Shown: positions 11,090 through 20,847, numbered from the stretch's first letter. The stretch is 64,000 nucleotides of DNA from Flavobacterium aeripolare (GCF_013294025.1 NZ_JABSNL010000003.1:1-64000); one strand, 5' to 3'. The notes: generated by a model from the letters alone, not told the origin. Numbers and translations: made by a program.

Positions 11090-11323
11090 CCGTTAAATTC
11101 CCTATTTAAGCGGTTAAGTTATTAACATATTAGCCACAATAACTGATAAAAAAATGAGAAAGCAGCTATTTAGTCCGCTATTTTTTTTAATTATTTACAC
11201 AAGCATTATTTCTTAAACAAAAACTTCCCTTCAAACATATTATTTCTGTTCGATTTTTATTCGAAAAAAAATATTTCTGAAGCCTAAAAAATAGCGGTTT
11301 TAATCGAGTACCCAAACTAACGA
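11090..11323. other. Intergenic DNA without a recognised feature
   Basis: A/T-rich gap between the gyrB promoter and the terminator of the fdhD operon. I find no ORF or RNA that I can support. Confidence 0.5.
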
Positions 11324-11377
11324 ATTAAAAAAAAAGCAAACGCTAACTCTACCTCTTGTAAAATTAGCGTTTGCTTT
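11324..11377 (-). terminator. Terminator after the FdhF-type gene
   Basis: A 14-bp perfect stem (11333-11346 with 11364-11377) and a 17-nt loop, with an A run on its left side that reads as T on the minus strand. It lies 35 nt past the stop at 11412. Confidence 0.88.
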
Positions 11378-11411
11378 AAAAAAAAACCTTATTCAATTAT
11401 AAACTAATAAA

Positions 11412-13706
11412 TTAAACACTTTTTTGAACAGAAATTATAACTGTTTTTGATGTTGGTTGATTGCTTATTCTAGCCACACTTTTCAACGGTACTAATACAT
11501 TTGCCTCTGGAAAATAAGTAGCTGTACAACCACGAGGAATACTATATGGAATGACAATGAATTTCTCAGCTAAACGCTCTTGCCCTTCAAAATGGCTAAT
11601 CAAGTCCACCACGTCGTCTTTTTTAAGACCGGCCTCATCAACATCTTGTGGGTTCATAAATACCACTCTTCGTTCATTCAAAATCCCTCTATAACGATCG
11701 TTCAAACCGTAGATAGTTGTATTGTACTGGTCGTGTGTTCGTATCGACATCATCAAGTATTGCCCTTCCTCAAGCACAATATCACTTAATTCATTAATCG
11801 TGAAATTTGCTTTCCCAGTATGTGTAGGTGTAAAATCATTATCTCGTGCATTATTAGGTAAATAAAATCCTCCTGGCACTCTCACACGCTCATTATACTT
11901 AGCAAAACCCGGTATTGTAGCCTCAACAGCATCCCTTATTAAATCATAATTACCAGCTAGTGCATCCCAATCTACCTTAGAATTTTTTAATGTGGCTTTA
12001 GCAATTCCCGCAACAATGGCAGTTTCACTTTTTAAGTATTCAGATAACGGAGTTAGATGCCCCACAGACTGTGCAATCACACCCATAGAATTTTCTGTCG
12101 TTACAAATTGCTCACCTGACGCTTGCTTATCTACCTCAGTACGGCCTAAACAAGGTAGTATTAATGCCTCTTTACCATGTACTAAATGACTTCTATTAAT
12201 TTTTGTAGAAATATGAACTGTCAAATCACAATTGCGTAATGCTTCAGCAGTAAACTCGGTATCTGGAGTAGCAGAGTTAAAATTCCCTCCCATTCCTAGA
12301 AAAAAACGAGCTTCTTTTTTATGCATGGCATCTATCGCTTTAACTACATCATAACCATGTTTTCTAGGCGACTTAAAATCAAAATACGCATCTAAACCGT
12401 CTAAGAATTCTTCTGGCATTTTCTCCCAAATTCCCATTGTGCGGTCTCCTTGCACATTTGAATGCCCACGCACAGGACAAGTTCCTGCACCAACTTTACC
12501 AATACTTCCTTTCAATAAAAGTAAGTTGACCACTTCACGTATGTTATCAACTCCATTTTTGTGTTGGGTTAACCCCATTGCCCAGCAAACGATAATTTTC
12601 TTATTATTTGCGATCATCTCAGCTGCTTCTGCGATTTCATTGTACTGCAATCCTGTTTGAGCAACTAAGTCGTTTAAGTCATAATTTTGTATGTCGTTTA
12701 TAAAATCCTCATAACCTGCCGTTTGTTCTGCAATAAATTTATGATCAAATACAGTTCCTGGATTGGTTGTTTCTTTTTCGAGCAAGAGCAGTAAAATAGC
12801 TTTTAGCAGAGCTACATCACCATTTATTTTTACTTGCAAAAATAAATCTGATAATTCAGTTCCACTACCCAACCATTTTAAGGGATTTTGTGGTTCGATG
12901 AAGTTTTTCAAACCTACCTCTGGTAATGGATTTACACTAATTATTTTTCCGCCATTTGCCTTAGTTTCCCCCAGAGCAGTTAACATTCTTGGATGATTTG
13001 TTCCTGGGTTTTGTCCCATTACAATAACCAAATCGGCGTGTTTAAAATCATCTAATATTACAGAACCTTTCCCTATTCCTACGGTTTCTGAAAGTGCTGA
13101 ACCACTTGACTCATGACACATATTTGAGCAGTCAGGTAAATTGTTTGTTCCATATTGCCTAGCGAATAATTGGTACAAGTAAGCCGCCTCGTTACTGGTA
13201 CGCCCTGAAGTATAAAATACGGCCTCATCTGGAGAATCTAATCCATTGAGGGTTTTACCAATTAATTTAAAAGCATCATCCCAGCTAATTTCTTCATAAT
13301 GACTAGCTCCTTCTTTTAAATACATTGGATTTGTAATACGTCCTTTCTTCCCTAATTCATAATCAGAGAGCGTTCCTAAGTCAGCTACACTATTTAGCGC
13401 AAAAAACATAGGAGAGACACGCATTTTAGTAGCTTCCTCGGCAACTGCCTTTGCACCATTCTCACAATACTCGGCTAGAAAAGAACGCTTTTCATCAGGG
13501 TCTGGCCAAGCACAACCCGGACAGTCAAATCCATCTTTTTGATTTAATTTGGCTAAAAGCCCTACTCCTTTCACGATTCCAACTTCCTCGGCAATATGCG
13601 TTAATGCTGATTTAATCGCTTTAAAACCTACTGCAGAATGCGGTATCTCAGTTTCCTCAATACCTGTAAATTTTTCTGGTGGTTGTGCTATTGTTTTCTT
13701 TATCAT
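11412..13706 (-). CDS. FdhF/YdeP-type molybdopterin oxidoreductase
   Basis: Cytoplasmic molybdoenzyme of the FdhF/YdeP family, 764 aa, the normal size. YdeP-type proteins resemble formate dehydrogenase H but their substrate is not settled. Residues C62 and C65 in DCPGCAW form a reduced iron-sulphur-like motif in place of the usual four-cysteine cluster. The molybdenum site region is NMCHESSGSAL at 195-205, with Cys197 the likely metal ligand where FdhF uses selenocysteine. Further cofactor-binding motifs (QNPGTNHPRML, PVRGHSNVQGDR) and a C-terminal barrel follow. No signal peptide is visible. It starts 41 nt after fdhD, which supplies the sulphur step for this enzyme class. No electron-transfer subunits are nearby, so formate as substrate is an inference. 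Confidence 0.9.
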   Translation of the reverse strand: MIKKTIAQPPEKFTGIEETEIPHSAVGFKAIKSALTHIAEEVGIVKGVGLLAKLNQKDGFDCPGCAWPDPDEKRSFLAEYCENGAKAVAEEATKMRVSPMFFALNSVADLGTLSDYELGKKGRITNPMYLKEGASHYEEISWDDAFKLIGKTLNGLDSPDEAVFYTSGRTSNEAAYLYQLFARQYGTNNLPDCSNMCHESSGSALSETVGIGKGSVILDDFKHADLVIVMGQNPGTNHPRMLTALGETKANGGKIISVNPLPEVGLKNFIEPQNPLKWLGSGTELSDLFLQVKINGDVALLKAILLLLLEKETTNPGTVFDHKFIAEQTAGYEDFINDIQNYDLNDLVAQTGLQYNEIAEAAEMIANNKKIIVCWAMGLTQHKNGVDNIREVVNLLLLKGSIGKVGAGTCPVRGHSNVQGDRTMGIWEKMPEEFLDGLDAYFDFKSPRKHGYDVVKAIDAMHKKEARFFLGMGGNFNSATPDTEFTAEALRNCDLTVHISTKINRSHLVHGKEALILPCLGRTEVDKQASGEQFVTTENSMGVIAQSVGHLTPLSEYLKSETAIVAGIAKATLKNSKVDWDALAGNYDLIRDAVEATIPGFAKYNERVRVPGGFYLPNNARDNDFTPTHTGKANFTINELSDIVLEEGQYLMMSIRTHDQYNTTIYGLNDRYRGILNERRVVFMNPQDVDEAGLKKDDVVDLISHFEGQERLAEKFIVIPYSIPRGCTATYFPEANVLVPLKSVARISNQPTSKTVIISVQKSV

Positions 13707-13747
13707 TGTACTCTTATATTTTGAAGTAAAAAAAATATTTTCTACTA

Positions 13748-14527
13748 TTATGGATTTGAATATATTGTGGCTTTACTTTCTCTAGAGAAACCAATTAAGC
13801 AAATGCCGAACTCCTTAGCATAATCTACCGCTAATGATGAACAGGCAGAAACAGCAACGATTGTACCTATTTTAGCAAAAAATGCTTTAGTAATAATTTC
13901 GTACGACACTCTTCCGCTAACTAGTAAAAAAGTTCCTTCCTTAATTTTTTTATTCTGGATTAGATCACCCACACATTTATCAACTGCATTGTGCCTCCCT
14001 ATATCTTCTCTAATGGTTAGCATATCGTAATGGGTGTTAAAAATTGCTGCTGCATGGGATCCACCGGTCAAACTAAATGTTTTTTGGTTCTCTCTCATTT
14101 GTTTAAAAAGCTCTGGCAACTTGTTTAAGTTAATCGATTGTTGCTTTTCTAATTTAGCTTTAGGACTATCAAAGTCTTCTAGTTGTTGCTTACCACAGAT
14201 GCCACAAGAAGAAACTGAAAGCAGCGACCTTTTATTGAGATAACCTACCCCAATTAAGTTTTCGGGGATAGTTACTTCCACTTTTGTAAAAGCGTTTTCA
14301 GTATGCGATAGCACTTGCATCTCGAGATCATCTAGACTTCGATAGATATCTTCTACGTAAAGTAATCCTCTTATTAAATCAAAATCATTCCCAGGTGTGC
14401 GCATCACGACAGTAAATGGCGTTTCATTAATACTGATTTCGAGTGGCGCTTCAACTACAAGATGATCGGTAATCAACTCCTTGCCGTCTGCATTTTTCTT
14501 GATCCCTTCGTAGGTGACAGTTTGCAT
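13748..14527 (-). CDS. fdhD: Formate dehydrogenase accessory sulphurtransferase
   Basis: FdhD carries sulphur from a cysteine desulphurase to the molybdenum cofactor of formate dehydrogenases. It is 259 aa, standard length. The sulphur-relay cysteines are C108 and C111 in SSCGICG. The C-terminal fold is marked by TGGSHAAAIF, REDIGRHNAVDKCVG and SGRVSYEI, all conserved in the family. It is the first gene of a two-gene operon with the molybdoenzyme at 11412-13706, which is almost certainly its client. No consensus promoter is visible in front of it, only a near match TAACTTTA. Confidence 0.96.
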   Translation of the reverse strand: MQTVTYEGIKKNADGKELITDHLVVEAPLEISINETPFTVVMRTPGNDFDLIRGLLYVEDIYRSLDDLEMQVLSHTENAFTKVEVTIPENLIGVGYLNKRSLLSVSSCGICGKQQLEDFDSPKAKLEKQQSINLNKLPELFKQMRENQKTFSLTGGSHAAAIFNTHYDMLTIREDIGRHNAVDKCVGDLIQNKKIKEGTFLLVSGRVSYEIITKAFFAKIGTIVAVSACSSLAVDYAKEFGICLIGFSRESKATIYSNP

Positions 14528-14713
14528 TTATTGTTGTTTTATACTTGTAAAGTTAGCTAAAAAAGAAAAAATGAGGGTTTAAGCAATTGCTAAATAAAGC
14601 ATAAAAATATTTTTATTCGAATACTTTAAAGATAAGAACATTATAGTTATTTTACTAGCAACAGGCACTAAAACAGGGGCTTTTGTACTCTTTTCTAAAT
14701 CTATATGATAAAA

Positions 14714-14753
14714 TAAAAAAGCAAGAAAACCATTATTACATGACTTTCTTGCT
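14714..14753 (-). terminator. Terminator after the first asnB-like gene
   Basis: A 9-bp stem (14720-14728 with 14745-14753) with an A-rich left flank that becomes the T tract on the minus strand, 26 nt beyond the stop. Confidence 0.85.
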
Positions 14754-14778
14754 CTTAATTATTATAAACCGTAGTAGG

Positions 14779-16395
14779 TTACACAGTGACTTTTGCTCTT
14801 GAAATAGCTGTATCTGCTTTTAAATGTGCATCGTTTGCTCTACCGCTTGGGTCAAGGTTATCTTGCCATTTTGGTATCCACTTTCTAACAGTTTGCGCAG
14901 CGCTCAATTGCGGATAAAATTTTTGAAAGATTGAGCGGTATAAATACGCCTCCTTAGTAGTTGGAGAATTATAAGGGAATTCTATTGCCGCACCTTCTAA
15001 CTGATCATCTGTAACTTGCGTCGCACAATAGGAGATTAATTCATCAATCCAACTGTAACCCACACCATCTGAAAATTGTTCTTTCTGTCTCCATAAAATC
15101 GCCTCTGGTAAATAAGGGTCATCTGGCGTGTCAAATGCTTTTCTTAAAATGTATTTCTCTTTACCATCATGATTTTTCGGTTGTTTCTCTTCAGGTTTTA
15201 TTCGAATAGCTACATCTAAAAATTCTTGATCTAAAAAGGGTACTCTAGCTTCTAAACCGTGTGCCATAGTCGATTTGTCTGCACGAAGCAAATCGGCAGT
15301 AAACAGTTTTTGAACTCGTTCAATGGTTTCTTTTTGGAATTCCTCTGCTGTAGGAGCATTATTAAAATACAAATATCCTCCAAATATTTCATCGGCGCCT
15401 TCACCTGATAAAACTACTTTTATACCTAAATCTGTAATTGCTTTAGATAGAAAATACATAGGCACACTTGCCCGCACCGAAATCACATCGTAAGTCTCGA
15501 TTTGCCAGATCAATTTTTCTAAAATAGCAATACCGTCTTGCACATTGAAAAACACTTCATGATGTTCTGCACCTAAAAAATCAGCAACTTGTCTAGCAGC
15601 AACTACATCTGGTGCATCGGCATCTAATCCTATCGAAAAGGAATGCAGTTTCTTCCCTTCTTCTTTTAATAATCTCGCAGCTATTGAGCTAGTTAAAGAA
15701 GAATCTAAACCTCCTGAAAGCAAAACCCCAATAGGCACATCAGACATTAATCTTTTTTTTGTCGCCGCGGTTAACGACGATCTAATCAATTCGTAATCTA
15801 CTTGTTGATCTGCCTTAGCGTAATATTCATATTCGGGCCTGTAATACTTTACAAAACCTGTTTTTGCTGTGTAATAATGTCCAGGAGGAAAAGTAGAAAA
15901 TGTTTTGCATTGATCAGCGATTGCTTTCATCTCTGAAGCAAAGTAGATTCTCCCTCTCTCGTCTAGACCATAATATAATGGTTTAACTCCTAGCGGGTCT
16001 CTTGCCGCCATGTAGTCATCACCGTCGATAATCACAAAAGCAAAATCACCATCTAATTTATTGCAAAAATCATAACCAAACTCTTCATATAAATGTACGA
16101 TAACCTCAGAATCTGATTTGGTTTTAAAAGTATGCTCTTTTAATACTCCTGTGCGAAGTTCTTTATGATTGTAGATTTCACCGTTATGTATCATATAAGC
16201 CGATGCACTACCTTTTATTGGTTGCTTCCCCGAATTCAAATCTATAATCGAAAGTCTTTCATGACTTAAAAAATGCCCTTTGTTTGTACTATGTAAATCA
16301 TTTTCATCTGGACCACGATGCGCCATTCTCTTTGACAGCTCTCGCACCAACTGCTCTTCTTTTCCTTTTCCTATAATTGCTAATATCCCGCACAT
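14779..16395 (-). CDS. asnB: Asparagine synthetase, glutamine-hydrolysing (copy 1)
   Basis: Makes asparagine from aspartate, ATP and glutamine. It is 538 aa, AsnB-like. The N-terminal glutaminase domain has the nucleophile Cys2 (MCGI), the RGPDEN loop and NGEIYN at 71-76. The synthetase domain has the ATP loop SGGLDSS at 227-233, LSGEGADEIFGGY and the LEARVPFLD segment. All catalytic residues I can check are present. It is clearly related to the gene at 18340-20016 but differs throughout, including at the C-terminus, so this is an old paralogue pair. It has its own terminator. The near-consensus CATATTTG about 40 nt upstream could be its promoter. Confidence 0.93.
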   Translation of the reverse strand: MCGILAIIGKGKEEQLVRELSKRMAHRGPDENDLHSTNKGHFLSHERLSIIDLNSGKQPIKGSASAYMIHNGEIYNHKELRTGVLKEHTFKTKSDSEVIVHLYEEFGYDFCNKLDGDFAFVIIDGDDYMAARDPLGVKPLYYGLDERGRIYFASEMKAIADQCKTFSTFPPGHYYTAKTGFVKYYRPEYEYYAKADQQVDYELIRSSLTAATKKRLMSDVPIGVLLSGGLDSSLTSSIAARLLKEEGKKLHSFSIGLDADAPDVVAARQVADFLGAEHHEVFFNVQDGIAILEKLIWQIETYDVISVRASVPMYFLSKAITDLGIKVVLSGEGADEIFGGYLYFNNAPTAEEFQKETIERVQKLFTADLLRADKSTMAHGLEARVPFLDQEFLDVAIRIKPEEKQPKNHDGKEKYILRKAFDTPDDPYLPEAILWRQKEQFSDGVGYSWIDELISYCATQVTDDQLEGAAIEFPYNSPTTKEAYLYRSIFQKFYPQLSAAQTVRKWIPKWQDNLDPSGRANDAHLKADTAISRAKVTV

Positions 16396-16586
16396 AATTT
16401 TAATTTTATCTTAACCGTATTCTAATAATCAAACAAATATGCGATATCGCCAACATTCTTAAAATAAAAACACAGCATCACATTATAAATTAAATCAAAA
16501 GCACCATTTCTTCCATAAATAGCGAACTATAATACTACTTTTACATTACAATTTGAAACATTTAAGCACATTCTCTATTAGAATTT

Positions 16587-18212
16587 TTACTTCACCTTGG
16601 CTCCTTTAATATACGTACTTACTGGTTTTAAATCTAGCAGATCACTCTCTCTAATTTTCATAATGTCTTTATCGTAGATTACAAAATCAGCTCTTTTCCC
16701 AACTTCCAGACTTCCTTTTTCTTTTTCTTCGAAGTTAGAATAGGCAGCCCAAATTGTCATGCCGCGCAATGTTTCTTCTCTACTTAGTGCATTCTCTTTC
16801 TGAAAACCGCCGTTAGGATATCCCTTACTATCCTTACGCGCTACTGCAGCATGAAATGTAAGCATGGGATCTACTTGCTCAACAGGAAAATCAGTTCCTA
16901 GTGCCACTATCCCAGCCTTATCTAGTAATTTTTTATAAGCATAGGCATTTTTCAAACGCTCTTTTCCTATCCTTTTCCCGGCCCAATACATATCCGAAGT
17001 AGCGTGTGTAGGTTGAACAGATGGTATTATTCCTGACTTGAAATAATCAAAATCTTGCTCTCTCATTATTTGAGCATGTTCGATTTTCCATCTACGGTCT
17101 TTTTTGCCTGCCAGTACTTCTTTGTATATCTTTAATAAAACCGTATTAGCAGAGTCTCCAATCGCATGAGAATTCAATTGGAAATCAGAATTAGCAATTT
17201 GCTGTGCTATAGCTTTTAATTTTTCTGGAGTCGAAAGCAAAGCCCCAAACTGCTGTGGCATATCAGAATATTCTTTGTGCAGACAAGCACCACGAGACCC
17301 TAAAGCGCCATCACCATACAATTTAAAAGACCTAACATTTAAATTCTCTGATTTATAAATCCCTTTTTTAAGATATAAATCTATGTTCTTTTGGCTTGCA
17401 GAGACCATAGCATAAATATTCAATCGCAACGCTTTAGCCTTTTGTAAACTATCCATTAACTGTATAATATCAGGGTCTAGTCCCGCATCGTTTATTGTCG
17501 TCAAGCCATAATCAAACATAACTTTCTCTGCATCTAGCAACGCAGCGATTTGTGTTTTCCTAGATGGCTTAGGGATAATATTCAGAACTAATTTCATAGG
17601 ATTATCAACTAAAATCCCCGTAGGTTTCCCATCTTTGATTTCGATTTGCCCTCCCTCAACAGGGGTGTCCTTTGTAATACCGGCAAGAGCCAGCACTTTA
17701 CTATTAACAACAATGGCGTGACCATCGACACGATGTAAAACAACGGGAGTGTCAGGGAAATATTTATCTAAAATCTCTTTACTAGGATACTCTTTTACCT
17801 TCCAGTCGTTTTGATCCCAGCCATTACCAATAATAAAACTACTCTTTTTCTCTTTTTGAAATTTCTGAATTCGTTGTATAACCTCCTCCATACTATTAGT
17901 ACCTCTCAAATTAACCTGCTGCAATGTGAGTCCGTATTCATAATAATGGCAGTGCGCATCAATAAGTCCCGGGTAAATAAACTTCCCTTGAGCGTGTACT
18001 GTTTTCTCTGATTGATAATCATTAGTAATTGAACTATTTGACCCAATTGCGATAATTTTACCATCAGTAATAGCAATAGCAGCAGCTTTATCAAAGTTTT
18101 TGTCTACCTGATAAATGGTTGCATCGGTAATAATCAAATCTACAGTCGTTTTATTCTTTTTTAAACATGAGCTTAGTAGCATTAAACCCAAAAACAATAT
18201 ACAGCGTTTCAT
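16587..18212 (-). CDS. Lipoprotein amidohydrolase, YtcJ-like
   Basis: Metal-dependent hydrolase of the amidohydrolase family 3 (YtcJ-like), 541 aa. The N-terminus is a lipoprotein signal with lipobox LSSC (Cys16), so it is probably anchored in the envelope. The metal-binding HxH is H87/H89 in DAHCHYYEYG, and later family motifs include NSHAIGD, EHAQIM and GTDFPVE. YtcJ relatives act on diverse amides or esters and the substrate cannot be read from sequence. It lies between two asparagine synthetases but has separate transcription signals: a terminator stands between it and the upstream synthetase, with a 191-bp gap on the other side. A functional link is possible, not shown. Confidence 0.88.
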   Translation of the reverse strand: MKRCILFLGLMLLSSCLKKNKTTVDLIITDATIYQVDKNFDKAAAIAITDGKIIAIGSNSSITNDYQSEKTVHAQGKFIYPGLIDAHCHYYEYGLTLQQVNLRGTNSMEEVIQRIQKFQKEKKSSFIIGNGWDQNDWKVKEYPSKEILDKYFPDTPVVLHRVDGHAIVVNSKVLALAGITKDTPVEGGQIEIKDGKPTGILVDNPMKLVLNIIPKPSRKTQIAALLDAEKVMFDYGLTTINDAGLDPDIIQLMDSLQKAKALRLNIYAMVSASQKNIDLYLKKGIYKSENLNVRSFKLYGDGALGSRGACLHKEYSDMPQQFGALLSTPEKLKAIAQQIANSDFQLNSHAIGDSANTVLLKIYKEVLAGKKDRRWKIEHAQIMREQDFDYFKSGIIPSVQPTHATSDMYWAGKRIGKERLKNAYAYKKLLDKAGIVALGTDFPVEQVDPMLTFHAAVARKDSKGYPNGGFQKENALSREETLRGMTIWAAYSNFEEKEKGSLEVGKRADFVIYDKDIMKIRESDLLDLKPVSTYIKGAKVK

Positions 18213-18289
18213 AATTTTTCATTTGATAGGCTAATATAGTTAAACAACCGCAATATAAAAATAGCCTGTTACTATAAAAATAAGGCATA

Positions 18290-18320
18290 AAAAAAGGCGC
18301 CAACAAATTGTAGCGCCTTT
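18290..18320 (-). terminator. Terminator after the second asnB-like gene
   Basis: A perfect 8-bp stem (18293-18300 with 18313-18320), GC-rich at its tip, with an A run that reads as T on the minus strand. Confidence 0.88.
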
Positions 18321-18339
18321 AATATGCAATAATACTATA

Positions 18340-20016
18340 CTATGCTTTTACGTAAGCATCATCGTGAACACTAGCCACTGCTCTACCAGATGGATCATTC
18401 ATGTTTTTAAAAGCTTCGTCCCATTCTAGCGCAATTTGTGTACTACAAGCTACACTTGCTTCTTGAGGCACGCATAAAGCTGCTGCATCGCTTGGGAAAT
18501 GTTCTGCAAAGATCGAGCGGTAATAGTACTCCTCTTTTGATGTAGGTGTTTGTAAAGGGAATTTGTATTTAGCGTTAGCTAATTGCTCGTCTGAAACCTC
18601 TACGGCAACTACTTCTTTTAATTTATCAATCCAGCCATACCCTACACCATCGCTAAACTGTTCTTTTTGTCTCCATGCAACACTTGGTGGCAACATGTCT
18701 TCAAAAGCTTTACGCACAACCCATTTTTCCATTGGGTGTTCTTTGTTAATCATTTTATCTTGCGGGTTGATGCGCATGGCCACATCCATAAACTCTTTAT
18801 CTAAGAACGGCACACGCCCTTCAATTCCCCAAGCAGCTAAACTCTTGTTTGCTCTCAAGCAATCGTACATGTGTAATTTACTCAATTTACGTACGTTCTC
18901 TTCATGAAACTCTTGTGCGTTTGGCGCTTTATGAAAGTATAAGTACCCTCCAAATAACTCATCTGCACCTTCACCAGACAATACCATTTTTATTCCCATT
19001 GATTTAATAACTCTCGCCATTAACCACATAGGAGTCGATGCTCTAATTGTAGTCACATCATACGTCTCCAAGTTGTAGATTACATCCTTAACTGCATCTA
19101 ATCCTTCTTGAATAGTAAATTTGATTTCGTGATGAATCGTTCCAATGTGATCTGCTACAATTTGTGCTGCAGCTAAATCTGGAGAACCCTCTAATCCCAC
19201 AGAAAATGAGTGTAATTGCGGGTACCATGCATCTGCGGTGTCCCCTGACTCAATTCGTTTTTGAGCATATTTTTTGGCTACAGCCGAAGTAATTGAAGAA
19301 TCCAATCCTCCAGATAGTAACACTCCGTAAGGAACATCACTCATTAATTGTCTGTGAACTGCCGCCTCTAAGGCTACTTTAATATCTTCAATGTGTGTTT
19401 CGTTATCTTTTACGTTGTCATATTCAGTCCAATCTCTTTTGTACCATTGAACAAATTCTCCATCTTTACTAGTCATATAGTGTCCAGGGGGGAATAATTG
19501 AATTTTAGTACAATATCCTTCTAAGGCTTTTAATTCAGAAGCTACATAGAATGTTCCGTGTTGATCCCAACCTATATATAAAGGAATAATTCCCATGTGA
19601 TCACGTGCGATAAAATATTCATCTTTTTCTACATCGTAAATCGCAAACCCAAAGATTCCGTTCATTTCGTCTACAAAGTGTGGCCCTTTTTCTTGATACA
19701 ATGCTAGGATAACTTCACAATCACTCTCTGTTTGAAACTTATATTTCCCTTCAAATTGTTTGCGTAATTCTCTATGGTTGTATATCTCGCCATTTGCAGC
19801 TAGCACAAATTTACCATCTTCACTAAACAATGGTTGTTTTCCTGATGCAGGGTCTACAATAGCTAGACGTTCATGCGACATGATTGCCTTCTCATTACTA
19901 TAGATTCCGCTCCAATCTGGTCCGCGATGACGGATTATTTTAGACATTTCTAATACTTGAGGTCTTAAGGCTTCCGCTTTTTGTTTTAGGTCAAAGGCAC
20001 ATACTATTCCACACAT
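18340..20016 (-). CDS. asnB: Asparagine synthetase, glutamine-hydrolysing (copy 2)
   Basis: Same reaction and plan as the gene at 14779-16395, but 558 aa and closer in length and opening (MCGIVCAFDL) to classical AsnB. It has Cys2, the RHRGPDWSG loop, NGEIYN at 75-80, SESDC-type binding residues around 97-101, and SGGLDSS at 235-241. LSGEGADELFGGY and the IEGRVPFLD segment follow. A near-consensus promoter (TTG-N17-CATCTTTG) lies at 20055-20082 and a terminator follows the gene, so it is transcribed alone. Both copies end in a DPSGRA motif plus a short variable tail. Why two complete enzymes are kept is not evident from the sequence. Confidence 0.95.
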   Translation of the reverse strand: MCGIVCAFDLKQKAEALRPQVLEMSKIIRHRGPDWSGIYSNEKAIMSHERLAIVDPASGKQPLFSEDGKFVLAANGEIYNHRELRKQFEGKYKFQTESDCEVILALYQEKGPHFVDEMNGIFGFAIYDVEKDEYFIARDHMGIIPLYIGWDQHGTFYVASELKALEGYCTKIQLFPPGHYMTSKDGEFVQWYKRDWTEYDNVKDNETHIEDIKVALEAAVHRQLMSDVPYGVLLSGGLDSSITSAVAKKYAQKRIESGDTADAWYPQLHSFSVGLEGSPDLAAAQIVADHIGTIHHEIKFTIQEGLDAVKDVIYNLETYDVTTIRASTPMWLMARVIKSMGIKMVLSGEGADELFGGYLYFHKAPNAQEFHEENVRKLSKLHMYDCLRANKSLAAWGIEGRVPFLDKEFMDVAMRINPQDKMINKEHPMEKWVVRKAFEDMLPPSVAWRQKEQFSDGVGYGWIDKLKEVVAVEVSDEQLANAKYKFPLQTPTSKEEYYYRSIFAEHFPSDAAALCVPQEASVACSTQIALEWDEAFKNMNDPSGRAVASVHDDAYVKA

Positions 20017-20054
20017 AACGATATATTTTTAACTGTTTATTTAATTTGATAAAG

Positions 20055-20082
20055 CAAAGATGCAATAACAGTTACAATCCAA
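20055..20082 (-). promoter_or_regulatory. Probable promoter of asnB copy 2
   Basis: TTG (20080-20082), 17 nt, then CATCTTTG (20055-20062) on the minus strand. One base differs from TAnnTTTG. It ends 38 nt before the ATG. Confidence 0.5.
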
Positions 20083-20216
20083 AAACACAAAAGCAAAATA
20101 TAGTTACATTTGACAACTAAAAATTAATATTTAAGCAAATACTGTAATAAAATAGATGTTGTTTTTACTAAAAACTTTCAAATAGAAAATTCAAGCTTAT
20201 AATTTGTAAGCTTAAT

Positions 20217-20666
20217 TTACTGGATCTCTTCTATAGTATAGGTTGTAGTGTTGATTGCAAAAGTAAATCCTACCTTGTTTCCCATCAATTTACTTCCTAA
20301 AGGAGACTGAGGAGAAAGCGCAATTATATTAATACCATCGATTGTAATTTTTGGCAAAGCCAAAGAGAGATACAGGAAAATTCCGTTTGCTTTTACTAAG
20401 CTGCCTCTTATAATAGTTTCTGAAACTACATTGGGATCCATTTTTTCAAGAACAGCATGTTGATCTAACACTTCTTTTAACTTAGTATTTAATTTCTCTT
20501 GCTCCAGATGCATCATTGATAGTGCAGTTTCATGCTTATCACCAGCCGAGCCCTTGGCATCGTTTTTAGAATCTTCTGTAAGCGCGCTAATCATGTCTCT
20601 AAAAACATCTACTCTATCTTGAACGAGTAATTTATAACGACTGTATATTTGGTTTTTGAAAGTCAT
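20217..20666 (-). CDS. GreA/GreB C-terminal-like protein
   Basis: A cytoplasmic protein of 149 aa from the ATG at 20666; a TTG three codons upstream is less likely. The last 60 residues resemble the C-terminal domain of transcription elongation factors GreA/GreB: the line IALSPQSPLGSKLMGNKVG closely follows the Gre pattern SPxSPLGxALLGKKVG. The first 75 residues are predicted helical and charged, like a coiled coil, with a DSKNDAKGSAGDKHETA turn where Gre proteins carry their acidic tip. Relatives in flavobacteria are often labelled 3-oxoacyl-ACP synthase; nothing in this sequence supports that. It may bind the RNA polymerase secondary channel. It stands alone between asnB copy 2 and a divergent DUF2911 gene. 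Confidence 0.8.
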   Translation of the reverse strand: MTFKNQIYSRYKLLVQDRVDVFRDMISALTEDSKNDAKGSAGDKHETALSMMHLEQEKLNTKLKEVLDQHAVLEKMDPNVVSETIIRGSLVKANGIFLYLSLALPKITIDGINIIALSPQSPLGSKLMGNKVGFTFAINTTTYTIEEIQ

Positions 20667-20847
20667 ATTTATCAAAATTTAAAAAAGTAAAGTATATTTA
20701 TACACATGATTTTATCTCATGAAAGAGGCCAAAGTTAGCCTTTTATTATAGCTGGCTACCAGAATCTTTTCTAAAATTTAACACCCTTTGTGATAATTTT
20801 AAAGTCACAATTGATAATTTGCGATCAAATTAATTTAAAACCAACTT

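Noticed and set aside
14779..20016. The two asparagine synthetase genes as an assembly duplication
   Set aside because: They differ across their whole length and have separate terminators, so this is an old paralogue pair and not a repeat artefact.
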